Source: Pseudocercospora fijiensis CIRAD86
Taxonomy: Eukaryota > Ascomycota > Dothideomycetes > Mycosphaerellales > Mycosphaerellaceae
Direction: 5' to 3'
NCBI RefSeq assembly: GCF_000340215.1
Contig: NW_006921539.1
Span: 3,004,056-3,068,055 of the forward strand
Length of the DNA: 64,000 nt
Shown here: positions 53,226 to 64,000 of the stretch, piece after piece
Position numbering within the stretch: the stretch's first letter is position 1
How the letters are laid out: each line of letters opens with the position of its first letter
Program-made: the position numbers and the translations under genes
The notes under the pieces: generated by a model
Told to the model about the DNA's origin: nothing
The model's input: only the letters and a program-made list of their open reading frames with translations
Database searches by the model: none

Positions 53226-54150
53226 TATAAGGGTTAGAGGCTAAGTAGTAAGAATATATACGAAACTTTAAACTAAACTAAAGGGAGTACTAAATTAATA
53301 TAGCTACTATCTATATAAGACGAACTACGAAGAAAGGAAGAAGGGTACCTTAGAGGGAGAGCCCCTTCCTTAGTATTCCGCCCTACGGCCGTCTAGCGCG
53401 TCCGACGCGTAAGCGTAAGTACGTATATCTTGCTTACTAACTTCTTAGTAAACCTCTACTTTTAAGTAGTAAGAATATATACGAAACTTTAAACTAAACT
53501 AAAGGGAGTACTAAATTAATATAGCTACTATCTATATAAGACGAACTACGAAGAAAGGAAGAAGGGTACCTTAGAGGGAGAGCCCCTTCCTTAGTATTCC
53601 GCCCTACGGCCGTCTAGCGCGTCCGACGCGTAAGCGTAAGTACGTATATCTTGCTTACTAACTTCTTAGTAAACCTCTACTTTTAGATCCTTCCCTACGC
53701 GCTAAGCGCGCGCGCGCGTATCCCGCTTATCCGCTATCTCGTAGCGCCTTTATCTCCTAGCTAACTTACGTAGCGCGCGTATACAAACTCGTTTAACCGC
53801 TCTTAAGCAAATATATTTCTCCTAGCTCTTCCCTACCTTCCGGTTCCTTCCTACTACTCGGATCTGTCCTACGACTCTATATATCTCGCTTGCTATTGTC
53901 CGTATACGCGTACGCGTAGTTTAGTATAGTCCCGTCGTTCGTATATTAATATATAACGTATTATTCTACTATATACGGCCTCCGCGGGAGTCCCTAAGAT
54001 ATTACGTTATACGGCTAAATAGGCGGCTAACTAGGCGACCTGCTTCGCTAGGGGTCCCTACTACTAAGGCAACTTAAATCCGATATTACTTTATAGTATA
54101 GCGGCTAACTTATAGGACTTGTCGGTGCTTTCTAGGCAGCTACTATAATA
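53226..54150 (-). repeat. W 3' LTR (925 bp, with 221-bp duplication)
   Basis: Matches 59,459-60,162 except for an extra tandem copy of 221 bp (53,243-53,463 and 53,464-53,684); 925 minus 221 equals 704, the length of the other LTR. The two 221-bp copies look identical. Confidence 0.93.
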
Positions 54151-54175
54151 GTAGCCCCCCCCCCCTCGTTCTACG
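54151..54175 (-). promoter_or_regulatory. W polypurine tract (poly-G)
   Basis: A run of about 12 C on the plus strand (poly-G in element orientation) directly flanks the 3' LTR, in the position of the plus-strand primer. Confidence 0.65.
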
Positions 54176-54199
54176 CGGAGTTCTTACGACGCTAAAGGA

Positions 54200-57100
54200 G
54201 GTCCGTATATAATAGGTACTAGTATTCTTGCCCTAGTTCGGGTCGGAGACCTTAATCTAAATTCTATTTGTACGCTTCTTAGAGAAAATGTTCTAGGATA
54301 GCTCCTTCTATTATCGTATAGTCGGTATAATCTCGTAGGAATTCCTCGATTGCTTCGCGGGCGAAGATAATATAGTATAGAGGTTCCTAGGTCGTATCTT
54401 CGTCTAAGTACCTCTCCTACTATACCTCTCCCTACGGCCCGGGAGGGTTAAGATTTCCGAAATTTGTATTACTAAAGCTCTATCCGACAATCGCCCGTAC
54501 TATACCTAAGGCAGATTCTAGCTCGTCTTCGGTCTAATCGGTAGCCTCGGTAGCTTCCGGTATCGGCGGAATGTCTTTAGGGTCCGCGATTTCTCCGGCG
54601 GTTCTTAGGTTAATAACGTATTTAACCGGGTAAATATTGAGATTTTCGGGGAGATCTAGTTCGTATACGTATATACCGACTTTCTTTATAATTCGGAAGG
54701 GTCCTAGATTTTTCTAGTCGAGCTTTTTCGAAGGTCGGTTAGTTCTAATATATCGTAAGTCGAGGTAGACGTAATCTCCGACCTAGTAATCTAGCGCGGC
54801 GCGTCTACGCTAATTAGCGTAGTACTCGTATACTTCTTAGATATACCTTATTTCGTCCTAGAGCTCTTAGTAGGTCTAGGCTATTTAAAGAGCAAAGGCA
54901 TCGGCGTCTCTTTCCGGATCGTTTACCGGACGCTCTAGTTCGATTTCTACTAGTTCTATACCGGTTCGGGGGTAAAATCTAGTCGAGGCGTAGAAGGGCG
55001 TAGTCTAAGTTATAGCCGACTTCTAATTATTAATAGCAAATTCAATAGAAGGCGTTAATCTTAGCTAGTCGTTTTAGTAGTAATTGTAGAAGCACCTAAT
55101 AATTTGCTCGATCTATGCGTTAGCCCGTTCGGTTTGCCCGTCGGTCTGCGGATAGTAAGCCGTTAAAAGGCGCGCTTAAATTTTCAATCGCTCGTAGAGG
55201 CGTTTCTAGAAACGGGTAACGAAATTCGGGCCGCGATTAGATACAATTGATTTAGGTAGGCCTATATCTTTCTATACGTCCCGGTAGAAGACCTAAGCCG
55301 TATTCTTTGCGGTTAGGCTACGGGCATTTAATACCTTCTTACGTTTAGTAAGGCGGTAAACTACGACTAGTATATTTTGAAACTAGAGGCCGTTAAAGTC
55401 AGATCCTTTCGGTAGGCCTATAATAAAATCTATTAAAATGTGTTACTATAGCCGTAGAGGGATTTTAAGAGGTTTTAGTAGCCCTTACGGCTTACGCGTA
55501 TCTGCTTTCGCTCTACGGTATACTACGTAGCTCTTAACGAATCGGTCGATATCTCGGTATAGATTAGGCTAGTAGTACTACTTCCGGAGCTAAGATAATA
55601 TCTTAGCTCGACTAGGATATACTATTCCGAGAGGGTTGTAAGCGGAACGTATAATCTAGTCGCGTAAATCCTCGAAATCCGGGACGTAGAGGGCATTTCT
55701 AAATGTTATATAGGGTACTCGGGGTAGAGTTCTACGGAGTTCGTACTCCGAGAGAGAAACATTTTCGTATAACTATTCTTCGTTCTATAAAGCTTAAATT
55801 AGACCTTTAGTAAAAGCGTCTTCGGCGTATACTATCGTAAGCTACTGTTCGAGCTAGGTAGGTTTAAAGAGGTCCTATACTTCTTCTTCGCTTTCCTAGT
55901 CGCTATCTAAGCTTTCTAAACTCGTATCTTTGTCGTCCGAGCTATCGTTATCTCCGAGAAAGGCGGGAGCGGCTATTAGTATAAAGGATGCTACGAGAGG
56001 CTCTAGGCCGGTAAAGTCGTCTCCGAGGAGCTCGTATAGTTCCTAGCTAAGGTTATACTCTTTAAGGATAGACTGCTCTTTACGCTACGGACCTCGATCT
56101 AAAGGCGAGTCTCCGTTACGCCTCGTAAATACGTCGGCCTATAAGTTTACTTTACCGGGCATATACTAAATAACGAAGTTAAACTAGGAAAGAAACTTAC
56201 TCTAGCGTACCTACCTTCGGCTAAGGATTTTGCTCTTAAGGAAGTAGATAAGGTTCTTATAATCTAAGCTAACCTAGATTAGTAACTTAGAACCTTCGAG
56301 TTCCGGACGCTATTCTTCGAAAGCCTTAACGATTACGAGGAGCTCCTTATTGTAGATATCGTAATTGTATTCCGCGGAGGATATTTTCTTAGAGAGGTAG
56401 GCTACGGGTAGCTACGTATCTTCTAGGGTCGTTCGTTAAAGGAGAACGGCGCTAGTCGTACCGTCGGAAGTATCGGTTTCTAGGCGCGTTTCTTTATCGA
56501 AGTCGAAGTACTATAGGATCGGTACGGTCGTAAAACTTTACTATAACTAGTCGAAGGCTTCTTAATAGGCCGGAGACTATTTAAATTTAACGTCTTTCCG
56601 CGTAAGTGCCGTAAGTAGACGGGCGATTCCGCTAAAATTCCGTATAAATCTCCGGTAGAAGTTAGCGAAACCGAGGAAGCCCTAGACTTCTTTTACGTTT
56701 CGTAGTACTCCCTAGTTTAGAACGGCTTCGATCTTGCCGGGATCTATTCGAATACCTTCTAAAGAGACAATAAGGCCGAGGAATTTTACCTCTTACTTAT
56801 AGAATTCGCACTTATCGATATCGATATATAGTCTAGCTTCTACGAGTTTCTAAAGTACCTTTTCGATATATTCGTAGTATTCCGCTTTCGTTTTGCTTTA
56901 AATTAGGATATCGTCTATATATACCGAGACGAAGGTATCTAGGAATTCTTTAAGCGTATTATTAATATATAATTAGAACGTACTAGGTCCGTTATAGAGC
57001 CCGAACGGCAAGACTAGGTATTTAAAAAGGCCGTAACGGGTTCGGAAGGCTATTAACTATTCGTCTCCCTCGGTAATACGGATTACGTTAAAGGCGGCGA

Positions 57101-58000
57101 TTACGTCGAGCTTAGTAAACTAGCGAGCCTTCGAAAGACGTTCGAGCGTTTCGTTTACGAGAGGAATTAGGTAGCGGTTCTTTTTCGTTAACGCGTTAAG
57201 GCCCCGGTAGTCTATATAGAAGCGGAGACCTCCGCTAGGTTTCTAGGCAAATATAACTAGTACGGCTACTTCGGAGGAACTAGGGCGGATAAAGCCCTTT
57301 TATAGGTTGTCTTCTAGGTATTTCTTTAATATAAGGAGCTTATCTCGAGATATCGAGTAGAGAGGACCGTACGGCGGCGGCTTACCGTCGATTAGCTCTA
57401 TTTTATAGTCGATACCTAGCCGGTACGGTAGTAGAATATCGGCGTTCTTCTTCGAAAACTAGTAGAGTCGGTACTAATACTCCTTCGGTAGTTTCGTTTT
57501 TAGATCCGTTAGTTCTTCGTCGAACTTTCGAATAGCCTTCTCGATATCCTATATTATTATAGCGAAGATCTAAGTACGTTTATCGCGGGTAAGACGCGAG
57601 AAGGTAGCCGCGCTAATAGCGAATACAGTACGATCTCGGGGAGTATCGGAGGTAGAACTAGATTCGTTAAAGTAGTACTTAGCGTAATACTTACTCGTAA
57701 AGGATAGAGATTCGGAGGCCTAGTCGATAACCGGATTATGCTTTTTAAGCTAAGGAAGACTAAGAATAACGGGGTAAGTCTTCGGGAGTTTCGTAAGGAA
57801 AAACATAATATATTCGGTATACGGGCCGATAGTAATAGATAAGTAGCAGATCTAGGTTACCTTACCGGCGGCCGCGGTCGTACCGTTAAACATTTCTAAC
57901 TCCCGAGCGTACGTAAGGTCTTAGAACGTTAAGCCGAGCTCTCTCGTATAGTCGTAATCTATAAACGAGTAGCCGGTTACGCCGTTATTAATAAGAGCTA
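54200..58000 (-). pseudogene. W pol: protease region, RT, RNase H, integrase
   Basis: From right to left: protease region (about 57,950-57,600), RT with VLPFGLYNGPSTF, LYINNTLKEFLDTFVSVYIDDILI at 56,900-57,000 (YIDDIL box 56,904-56,921), thumb, RNase H with [25 protein letters not shown] (about 56,430-56,320), integrase (about 55,450-54,800) and a short tail. Stops at Gln/Trp. Typical fungal gypsy pol of a lineage distinct from X and Y. Confidence 0.9.
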
Positions 58001-58089
58001 CAGTTTTTAATAATTTCTTTTAATTTCCTATTAACGTTTCTACTACGAAAGGCTAGTAGACTAACTCTTTCTCTATAGCCGAGCTAGAG

Positions 58090-59440
58090 AAAGGGAAGGT
58101 AGTAGTAGATACTCTTAGTTTTAGAACGAATAAACCTTATAAGCGACTATATATAAGGTTTAAGCTTTTCCCTAGCCGCTCGGAGCAGCGCTAGCTAGTA
58201 AAGGCGTATCTAGAGTCGTAATATTCGCGGCGGCGACTCGCTATATCGTTAGCGTATTTAGCCGGCCGACGAGAGACAGGTAGAGGCGAGCAATATATCC
58301 TTTTACTCCGTAGTAGATATATTCTCCTACCGTACGGCGACGCTACTTCTCTTCTTCCGAAAGCTTACTATTTACTAAAGGCGCGCGTAGACGGGCGCCG
58401 AGCGAGGTAGCGCTTAAATCTATCGGTTTAGTAGTAGGCTAGGCGCCTAGCGGTATTAGGGCTATAGTAGGAGCTAGTGCTAAAGCCGGCGTCTAAGCTA
58501 TCTATAACTTCGACGGTAGTATAGCGAATAGCGACGTAAAGCGACCGGTATTCGTACGGGCGCCTCCGCGGTTAGCGATAATTTTCGCGAAGTTTCGAGT
58601 CGTATTATCGATACGCGTAAGTAAGGCGTATAGTTCGGTAATATTTAGATTCTCCGTATCCTTATTACGGACTTATAGCATTATTTCTTCGCTAAGGCCG
58701 CGTACTAAGATCCACTTAGCGACGTCCGGGGGGTATTCGGCGTACCTAATCTCGTATTAGAAGGCGGTATAGTATTCTTAGTAGGTCTTATTTACTTGCT
58801 TAAGTTTATCTAAGTTTAGGCGCGTAGTTTGCTTATAGTCGGGGTCGCTAAAACTAGCGTCGAGGGCCTTCTAGATAGTAGCCGTTATAGTAGTTTCTAT
58901 ATTTTCTAAGAGGCTACGGTAGGAATCGAGGGCAGAGCTACCGAGTAAAGAAAACATAAATCCGGTCTTTAAAGCTTTAGTCGGATAGTAGTCGGCGTTA
59001 GCGAGAAAGCGGATCTTAACCTATATCTTAAATTCTTCGTATACTTTACGCTTACTAGTAAAGCGTTCGGGGTCGCTAGGCTTCTTACTCTTATTCGAAG
59101 TAGATATAAATAGGTAAGAAGCGGGTACCGCGGCGCCTAGGCGAGTAGAGGCGAACTACGACTAGAGGCGGCCTACCTCGTCTTCTTTTTCCGCGATAGA
59201 AGTATTCGCGTCGTTAAGAGCCGTACTAAGGCTAGTACGGGAGACCGAGAGGAAACGAGGAGTATCTTTATAAGCCTTAAGTAGGTTAGCGAGCAGTTCC
59301 GGGTCGGTAGCGTAGGCGTAATCTAGCTACTCGCGCGTAGCGGGGATTTTATTCTATACTAAGCTTAAAAAATCGGGTACTTCGTTAGGTCTTGTATTTT
59401 AAATCTATTCGTCGGGCGTATCTATCTTAATAGAGGCGTT
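58090..59440 (-). pseudogene. W gag
   Basis: A minus-strand frame between the 5' LTR and pol, interrupted by stops, with helical Gag-like sequence (about 59,000-58,650) and a Ser/Ala-rich C-terminal part. No zinc knuckle seen. Assigned by position and general character. Confidence 0.6.
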
Positions 59441-59458
59441 TTTTAAGGCAGTTCGTAA

Positions 59459-60162
59459 TATAAGGGTTAGAGGCTAAGTAGTAAGAATGTATACGAAACT
59501 TTAAACTAAACTAAAGGGAGCACTAAATTAATATAGCTACTATCTATATAAGACGAACTACGAAGAAAGGAAGAAGGGTACCTTAGAGGGAGAGCCCCTT
59601 CCTTAGTATTCCGCCCTACGGCCGTCTAGCGCGTCCGACGCGTAAGCGTAAGTACGTATATCCTACTTGCTAACTTCTTAGTAAACCTCTGCTTTTAGGT
59701 CCTTCCCTACGCGCTAAGCACGCGCGCGCGTATCCCGCTTGTCCGCTATCTCGTAGCGCCTTTATCTCCTAGCTAACTTACGTAGCGCGCGTATACGAAC
59801 TCGTTTAACCGCTTTTAAGCAAATATATTTCTCCTAGCTCTTCCCTACCTTCCGGTTCCTTCCTACTACTCGGATCTATCCTACGACTCTATATATCTCG
59901 CTTGCTATCGTCCGTATACGCGTACGCGTAGTTTAGTATAGTCCCGTCGTTCGTATATTAATATATAACGTATTGTTCTGCTATATACGGCCTCCGCGGG
60001 AGTCCCTAAGATATTACGTTATACGGCTAAATAGGCGGCTAACTAGGCGACCTGCTTCGCTAGGGGCCCCTACTACTAAGGCAACTCAAATCCGATATCA
60101 CTTTATAGTATAGCGGCTAGCTTATAGGACTTGTCGGTGCTTTCTAGGTAGCTACTATAACA
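59459..60162 (-). repeat. W 5' LTR (704 bp)
   Basis: Ends in an unmutated CA at 60,161-60,162, followed by AGGAC. It lacks the 221-bp duplication of the other LTR. Confidence 0.95.
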
Positions 60163-61046
60163 AGGACTTAGGAGTAGTAGATATATACTAGTAGCTATAG
60201 GGAAATACCCTTTCTTTTATAGTATCGTATCGTTAGGAAGAGCTAGGTAGTAAATAGCTAGCTACCTTTTTTTTTGTTTCCTAGCTACCTAACTACTAGA
60301 TTTTTTTTCCTAGCTACCCTAGCTAGCCTAACTACTAGAATTTCTTTCCTAGCTATCCTAACTACCTAAATTTTGCCTTCTATACGGCGACTCTCTCTTA
60401 CTAACGGAACCGAGCTACTATACCTAACGAATCTAAGCTAGTTTTTAGTCTTAATCTATCCTCTTTCGGTATAAGACACTCGATAAGCAAATACTTAGGC
60501 CGAGTCTAACTACGAAACCTAAGACTAACTAATAGCTCTATTAACTAATCCTAATCCTTAAACTCCTTCCGCTTCTTAGTAAAGACCTTAAAGAGCGCTC
60601 GAGCTTCGTCGGATACCTACGGAGTAGTCGAGATAAAGCCGTATCGCTAAAATAGGTAATGCTTCGGAGGCTTATATAGAGATTTAGAGAATTCTAACGC
60701 TAACCTATCCTACTAGTAGCTTAGATTCCGGATATAAGCCCTCTCTACCTTAGTAAAGATTTTATATAGTAGTAGTACTCTATCCTCGAGAAACGCTTTC
60801 TATTTAACTATTAGTATCTACCGGCTACGAACGCTAGCTATATATACCGAGTATAGAATAATTACCTATACCCCTTCCTCCTTTAGTAATACTTCTACCG
60901 TCCCTAGATACCTAGCCCCGATCGTATTAATCGTAAGCTACTTTGCCTTTATAGACGTAAAGGCTTCGCTCTAATACTAATAAAGAAACTTCTACTCTAT
61001 ATCGAGAATATAAAGACGACTAGTCTCGATTCTAATCCTTACTAGC
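60163..61046 (-). mobile_element. hAT element Z2, third segment
   Basis: Resumes after W with the sequence equivalent to Z1 39,530 and continues, as reverse complement, to the equivalent of about 38,650. Contains the frame counterpart of 38,640-39,460. Interrupted at 61,047 by X copy C; the remainder and the second terminal repeat are outside the window. Confidence 0.88.
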
Positions 61047-61242
61047 TATTAGGGCTAAAGAGGCTATACGTGATTGGCATATAATTAGGCCGAGTAAAGC
61101 TAGGGTCTTAGTGCCTTAGGTAGGGCTTAGCACTTGGTAATAGGCTAACTTGCCTACCTTCCTCCCTTTCCTCCTAGTTCCTTATCGAATACTACTCGTA
61201 CCTACTACTACCCTATCTACCTGCTAATATATCCTTCTTATA
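61047..61242 (+). repeat. X-C 5' LTR (196 bp)
   Basis: Same ends as the other X LTRs (TATTAGGGC ... CTTCTTATA). The five bases to its left, CTAGC, are the expected target-site copy; the partner is off-window. Confidence 0.9.
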
Positions 61243-61269
61243 TAGTATTCGATCTACCCTTTAAGGGCA

Positions 61270-62840
61270 GCAGCTAGATAGTCCTTATTTCAAGCTTTTA
61301 GCGGTATAGCTACGAACAAGACTAATCTAACTATATTGCGCCCGAAGAACGGGACCTATACGTACTATTCTATCGAAACAACCGTACCAATTATTAAGCA
61401 AGGCCTTCTATACGGCCTATTATACTAAGTCAATCGTACTAGACTAATATCTACTAATTCCGCTACATCCGTATCTTAGGGGCTAATAATATATTATTAG
61501 CGTTACCCCCTATTATAATAGCCGGCTTATTACGAAGCAATAACAACCGTGCTACCGCTAGCAGCGCTAGCAATGACAACGCTAGTAGCATAGGGCCTAC
61601 TAAAGTGCCTACTAAAGCACCTACTAAAGTGCCTCCTACCGAAGAGCCTACTATAGGACCTACTAAAGAAGAACCTATAATTCTAGGTAATAATCTAGAA
61701 TTGCCTATTAACGATATTCTTAACAATATTGTTAATCGACGATATAGCTAACTAGCCTTTAGCCCCTAACTAGTAGGGAGACTTTAAGAAGCTACTTAAA
61801 ACAGGCTTACTGCCCTACGTTAAGAACAATAGCTAAAGGATAATCTCCTCGAGATTCGCCGCCTATAGGAAGCCCTAACAACTACTGCTAGACTAGAACT
61901 AGTAGCAGGACCTTCTATTTAAAAGAAGGATGCTAAGCTTAAAGACTGTACCGTGTTTAATAGCTCTAGCCGCAAGCAGTACAATAATTATATACGCGAT
62001 TGTAAATTAAACTAGCGAAATGCACTAAGGGCCCTACTAGACGACTATTCGCTAGTCGTCTATACTATACAATACATTAATAGAGACCTAAAGCGTACCT
62101 AGGATAACTACTTTAACTCCCTTACTAATTAGACTACTGTTTAATAGCAAACCTATAAGACTATTATACTAGATACCCTTAGAAACCCTATACTAAGGCA
62201 ACAATACGCTTAGGATCAGTACCTTCGGGCTAAACAAAAGACTAACTAATCGGCTCGCTTATTTAAGGCCTATTTAAAGACCCTTAAGGACGATTTACTA
62301 GCTAAGACCGACTCTATCTAGATTTCCGAAATACGCCCTAAATTGCGATAGGAATTGGTCCTTAAATTAGACCGCCGCCGTATATTCGAACAGGCTAATC
62401 TAACGCGTATTTAATTCATAGTCGAAGTAGAAACAGCCGAACGGGCTGTTTAGCTCTAGCAACGACTAGAATTAAGGATCCGACTAGCTAGTACTAACCG
62501 TAGCAACCGTAGTACCCGCGGAGGAAACTAAGGTTCCTACTAGGACAACAATGCTAATAGTAGGAATAGTAACAACGACCGTAGAAGAGGCCGTAGCCGG
62601 CGGCTATATAGAGGAGGCCGTAATAGGGGCCGTAGAAGGGGCTCGTATCCCTATAATACTAACCGTTCTGCTAACAATAACAACAGCTACGGCAGTCTAC
62701 TAACCGGATTAAAGTGCTTTAATTGTAACAGTACTAGCTATCTACTAGGCTAATACGACAAACCTAAGGACTAGGCCCGAATTAACCGTGCTTCCGCTAA
62801 ATACCGAAAGCACCTCTTAGCGGCTAACGCTACCCCTATA
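61270..62840 (+). pseudogene. X-C gag
   Basis: Reads LLRSNNNRATASSASNDN, a PTKVPTKAPTK-type Pro/Thr repeat, LELPINDILNNIVNRRY, then a helical Gag segment (SLTN-QTTV, ILRQQYAQDQYLRAKQKTNQSARLFKAYLKTL, EIRPKLR-QELVLKLDRRR), an Arg/Gly/Asn-rich region and a zinc knuckle at 62,713-62,760 with the first two Cys intact (CFNC). A few TAG/TAA remain. The best copy for understanding X Gag. Confidence 0.8.
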
Positions 62841-62887
62841 GGCTAACCTTCGAAAAAAGAATAAGCGCCGCACTAACTATTAGCCTT

Positions 62888-63272
62888 GTGCGGCGTAAGA
62901 GTATCGACATTGTGCTAGCTATTATACGTACCTGTCTCGTATCGGACACGCATAGAACTAATTATAAGACTAAGGTTATGCTGGATCTGGGAAATTCAGT
63001 TAGTGCCCTTATTAGCCATCGCCTAGCTAAGCAATTAGACCTTCGACAACTGCCTAGAACTAATATGCCAACCCTTGCTTAGTTTAATAACGCTCGGCAC
63101 TTGACCTATAGGGCCTACTATGTTCCTATAGTTCTAAAAGACGACCTCGGCAATAAGCGTTTATTAGACTTCACTACCTATATAGTAGATATAGACAGCC
63201 TTCTATCTAATATTGTTATCGGCAACCCTGTCCTTAGGCACTATGCTATAGTTATAGACTTAGGCAGTTAAT
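62888..63272 (+). pseudogene. X-C protease
   Basis: Frame SIDIVLAIIRTCLVSDTHRTNYKTKVMLDLGNSVSALISHRLAKQLDLRQLPRTNMPTLA, then a TAG (Trp or Gln), then the strand-rich remainder ending IVIDLGS. LDLGNSVSAL aligns with the retropepsin active-site strand, though the usual D-S/T-G is D-L-G here. Confidence 0.6.
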
Positions 63273-63517
63273 AGTAGCGATTTAGAATCGCTAGGAGAGA
63301 GGACATTAAATATATTAATGTTAGCGAGTGCCCTAATAATATTAGGGTCCTATTTATTAGTAACCTAACCCTAGCTAATCTAACCGCCGACCTGCTCGGT
63401 AGTAATAACGATAAACCTATACCCCCTAATAGCATAGACCCTAATTAGCTTGCTCGTATACTAGAGCCTATTCGAGAGACCTATATTAATGTATTTAAAC
63501 ACTACCTAGCATCGATA

Positions 63518-64000
63518 TTGCCTATATTCAAAGAGACGGATTATAAGATTAACATTATAGAGAGCAAAGAGGTCCCTTTTAGCCCCCTCTATAACCTTAG
63601 TAAACGAGAGCTTGCTATATTGCGTAAGTACCTAGAGGAAAACCTAGCTAATAGTCGCATTCGGTATAGTAACAGCCCTGCTAGCGCCCCTATCCTATTC
63701 GTACTAAAGAAGGATAGTAGCCTACGCCTATGTGTTAATTATCGTAGGCTTAACGCTGTTACTATTAAAGACCGCTGTCTACTCCCGCTTATTAATAAGA
63801 CCCTCGACCGCCTTTCTAGTACCTACTACTATACTATATTAGATATTAAGGACGCCTATTACCGCATCTGTATTCGCAAGGGCGATAAATAGAAGACAGC
63901 CTTCCGCACTCGCTATAGCTATTTCGAGTACTTAGTTATGCTATTTAGGCTAGCTAATGCCCCTGCTATATTCTAGTCCTATATTAATCGGGCCTTGTCC
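63518..64000 (+). pseudogene. X-C reverse transcriptase, N-terminal part
   Basis: Open for 124 codons (MPIFKETDYKINI ... [76 protein letters not shown]). It then hits a TAG at a Trp/Gln position and continues to the window edge before the YLDD box. Standard Ty3/gypsy RT blocks in order. Confidence 0.9.

Larger units (their letters stand above)
53226..60162 (-). mobile_element. Complete Ty3/gypsy element W (6.9 kb), nested in Z2
   Basis: LTRs at 53,226-54,150 and 59,459-60,162, perfect AGGAC target duplication, minus-strand gag-pol. The left LTR is longer by exactly 221 bp, the length of an internal tandem duplication. The first/last dinucleotides are TG/CA with RIP changes. No extra ORF beyond pol. 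Confidence 0.95.
61047..64000 (+). mobile_element. Ty3/gypsy element, family X copy C, 5' part
   Basis: 5' LTR, leader, gag, protease and the start of RT; the window ends within RT. It is less damaged than X-A: several frames stay open (62,888-63,082; 63,518-63,892) and more TG/CA dinucleotides remain. Confidence 0.92.

Noticed and set aside
1..64000. Centromere, suggested by TE-rich DNA and H3/CenH3-like genes
   Set aside because: Histone coding sequence says nothing about centromere position; RIP-mutated nests also occur on arms. No functional evidence in sequence.

Overview
The window is a stretch of a filamentous ascomycete genome (Pezizomycotina; Dothideomycete-like is only a guess). 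A ~7 kb gene island of ordinary composition (about 22,440-29,400) is embedded in transposable elements that have been heavily mutated by a process resembling repeat-induced point mutation (RIP). In the repeats CpA/TpG is strongly depleted and TpA enriched, and reading frames of recognisable proteins are broken almost only by TAG/TAA at Gln and Trp codons. CpG is retained. The spliceosomal introns, Ty3/gypsy and hAT families, and the 60S acidic ribosomal protein P0 gene all fit this host.

Left flank (1-22,440), nested: Ty3/gypsy family Y copy Y2 (+) contains family X copy A (+), which contains a complete Y copy Y1 (-, 3,786-15,366, 280-bp LTRs). Y2 ends at 19,770 and abuts a hAT-like transposon remnant H (-).

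Gene island: a GNAT/GLYAT-like acetyltransferase (+, 22,557-23,639), an unrecognised multi-exon or decaying gene (-, 23,926-26,154), a minisatellite, and RPP0 (-, 28,116-29,123, one 60-bp intron). A (ACT)n microsatellite lies just past the island edge.

Right flank (29,573-64,000): a gypsy remnant V (-) is interrupted at 31,499 by hAT element Z2. Z2 is interrupted by X1 (34,361-51,893, TSD ATTTA), by gypsy element W (53,226-60,162, TSD AGGAC) and by X copy C (from 61,047). X1 in turn contains a complete second copy, Z1 (37,283-47,646, TSD ATCGAGTC). I delimited these elements by matching LTRs or TIRs and target-site duplications.

The most unusual content is in Z, a 10.4-kb hAT element. Besides a hAT transposase it carries two histone H3-like genes. 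One has two introns, and splicing the first restores the histone GTVALR segment exactly; in both genes most in-frame TAG codons in the histone fold fall where canonical H3 has Gln. Z also carries another conserved ORF, a 361-bp tandem array and a TAGCCGG-type motif, several copies of which lie inside predicted introns. X and Y each carry an extra ORF downstream of pol and share a CCCC/GGGG-centred palindrome in their inter-ORF regions.
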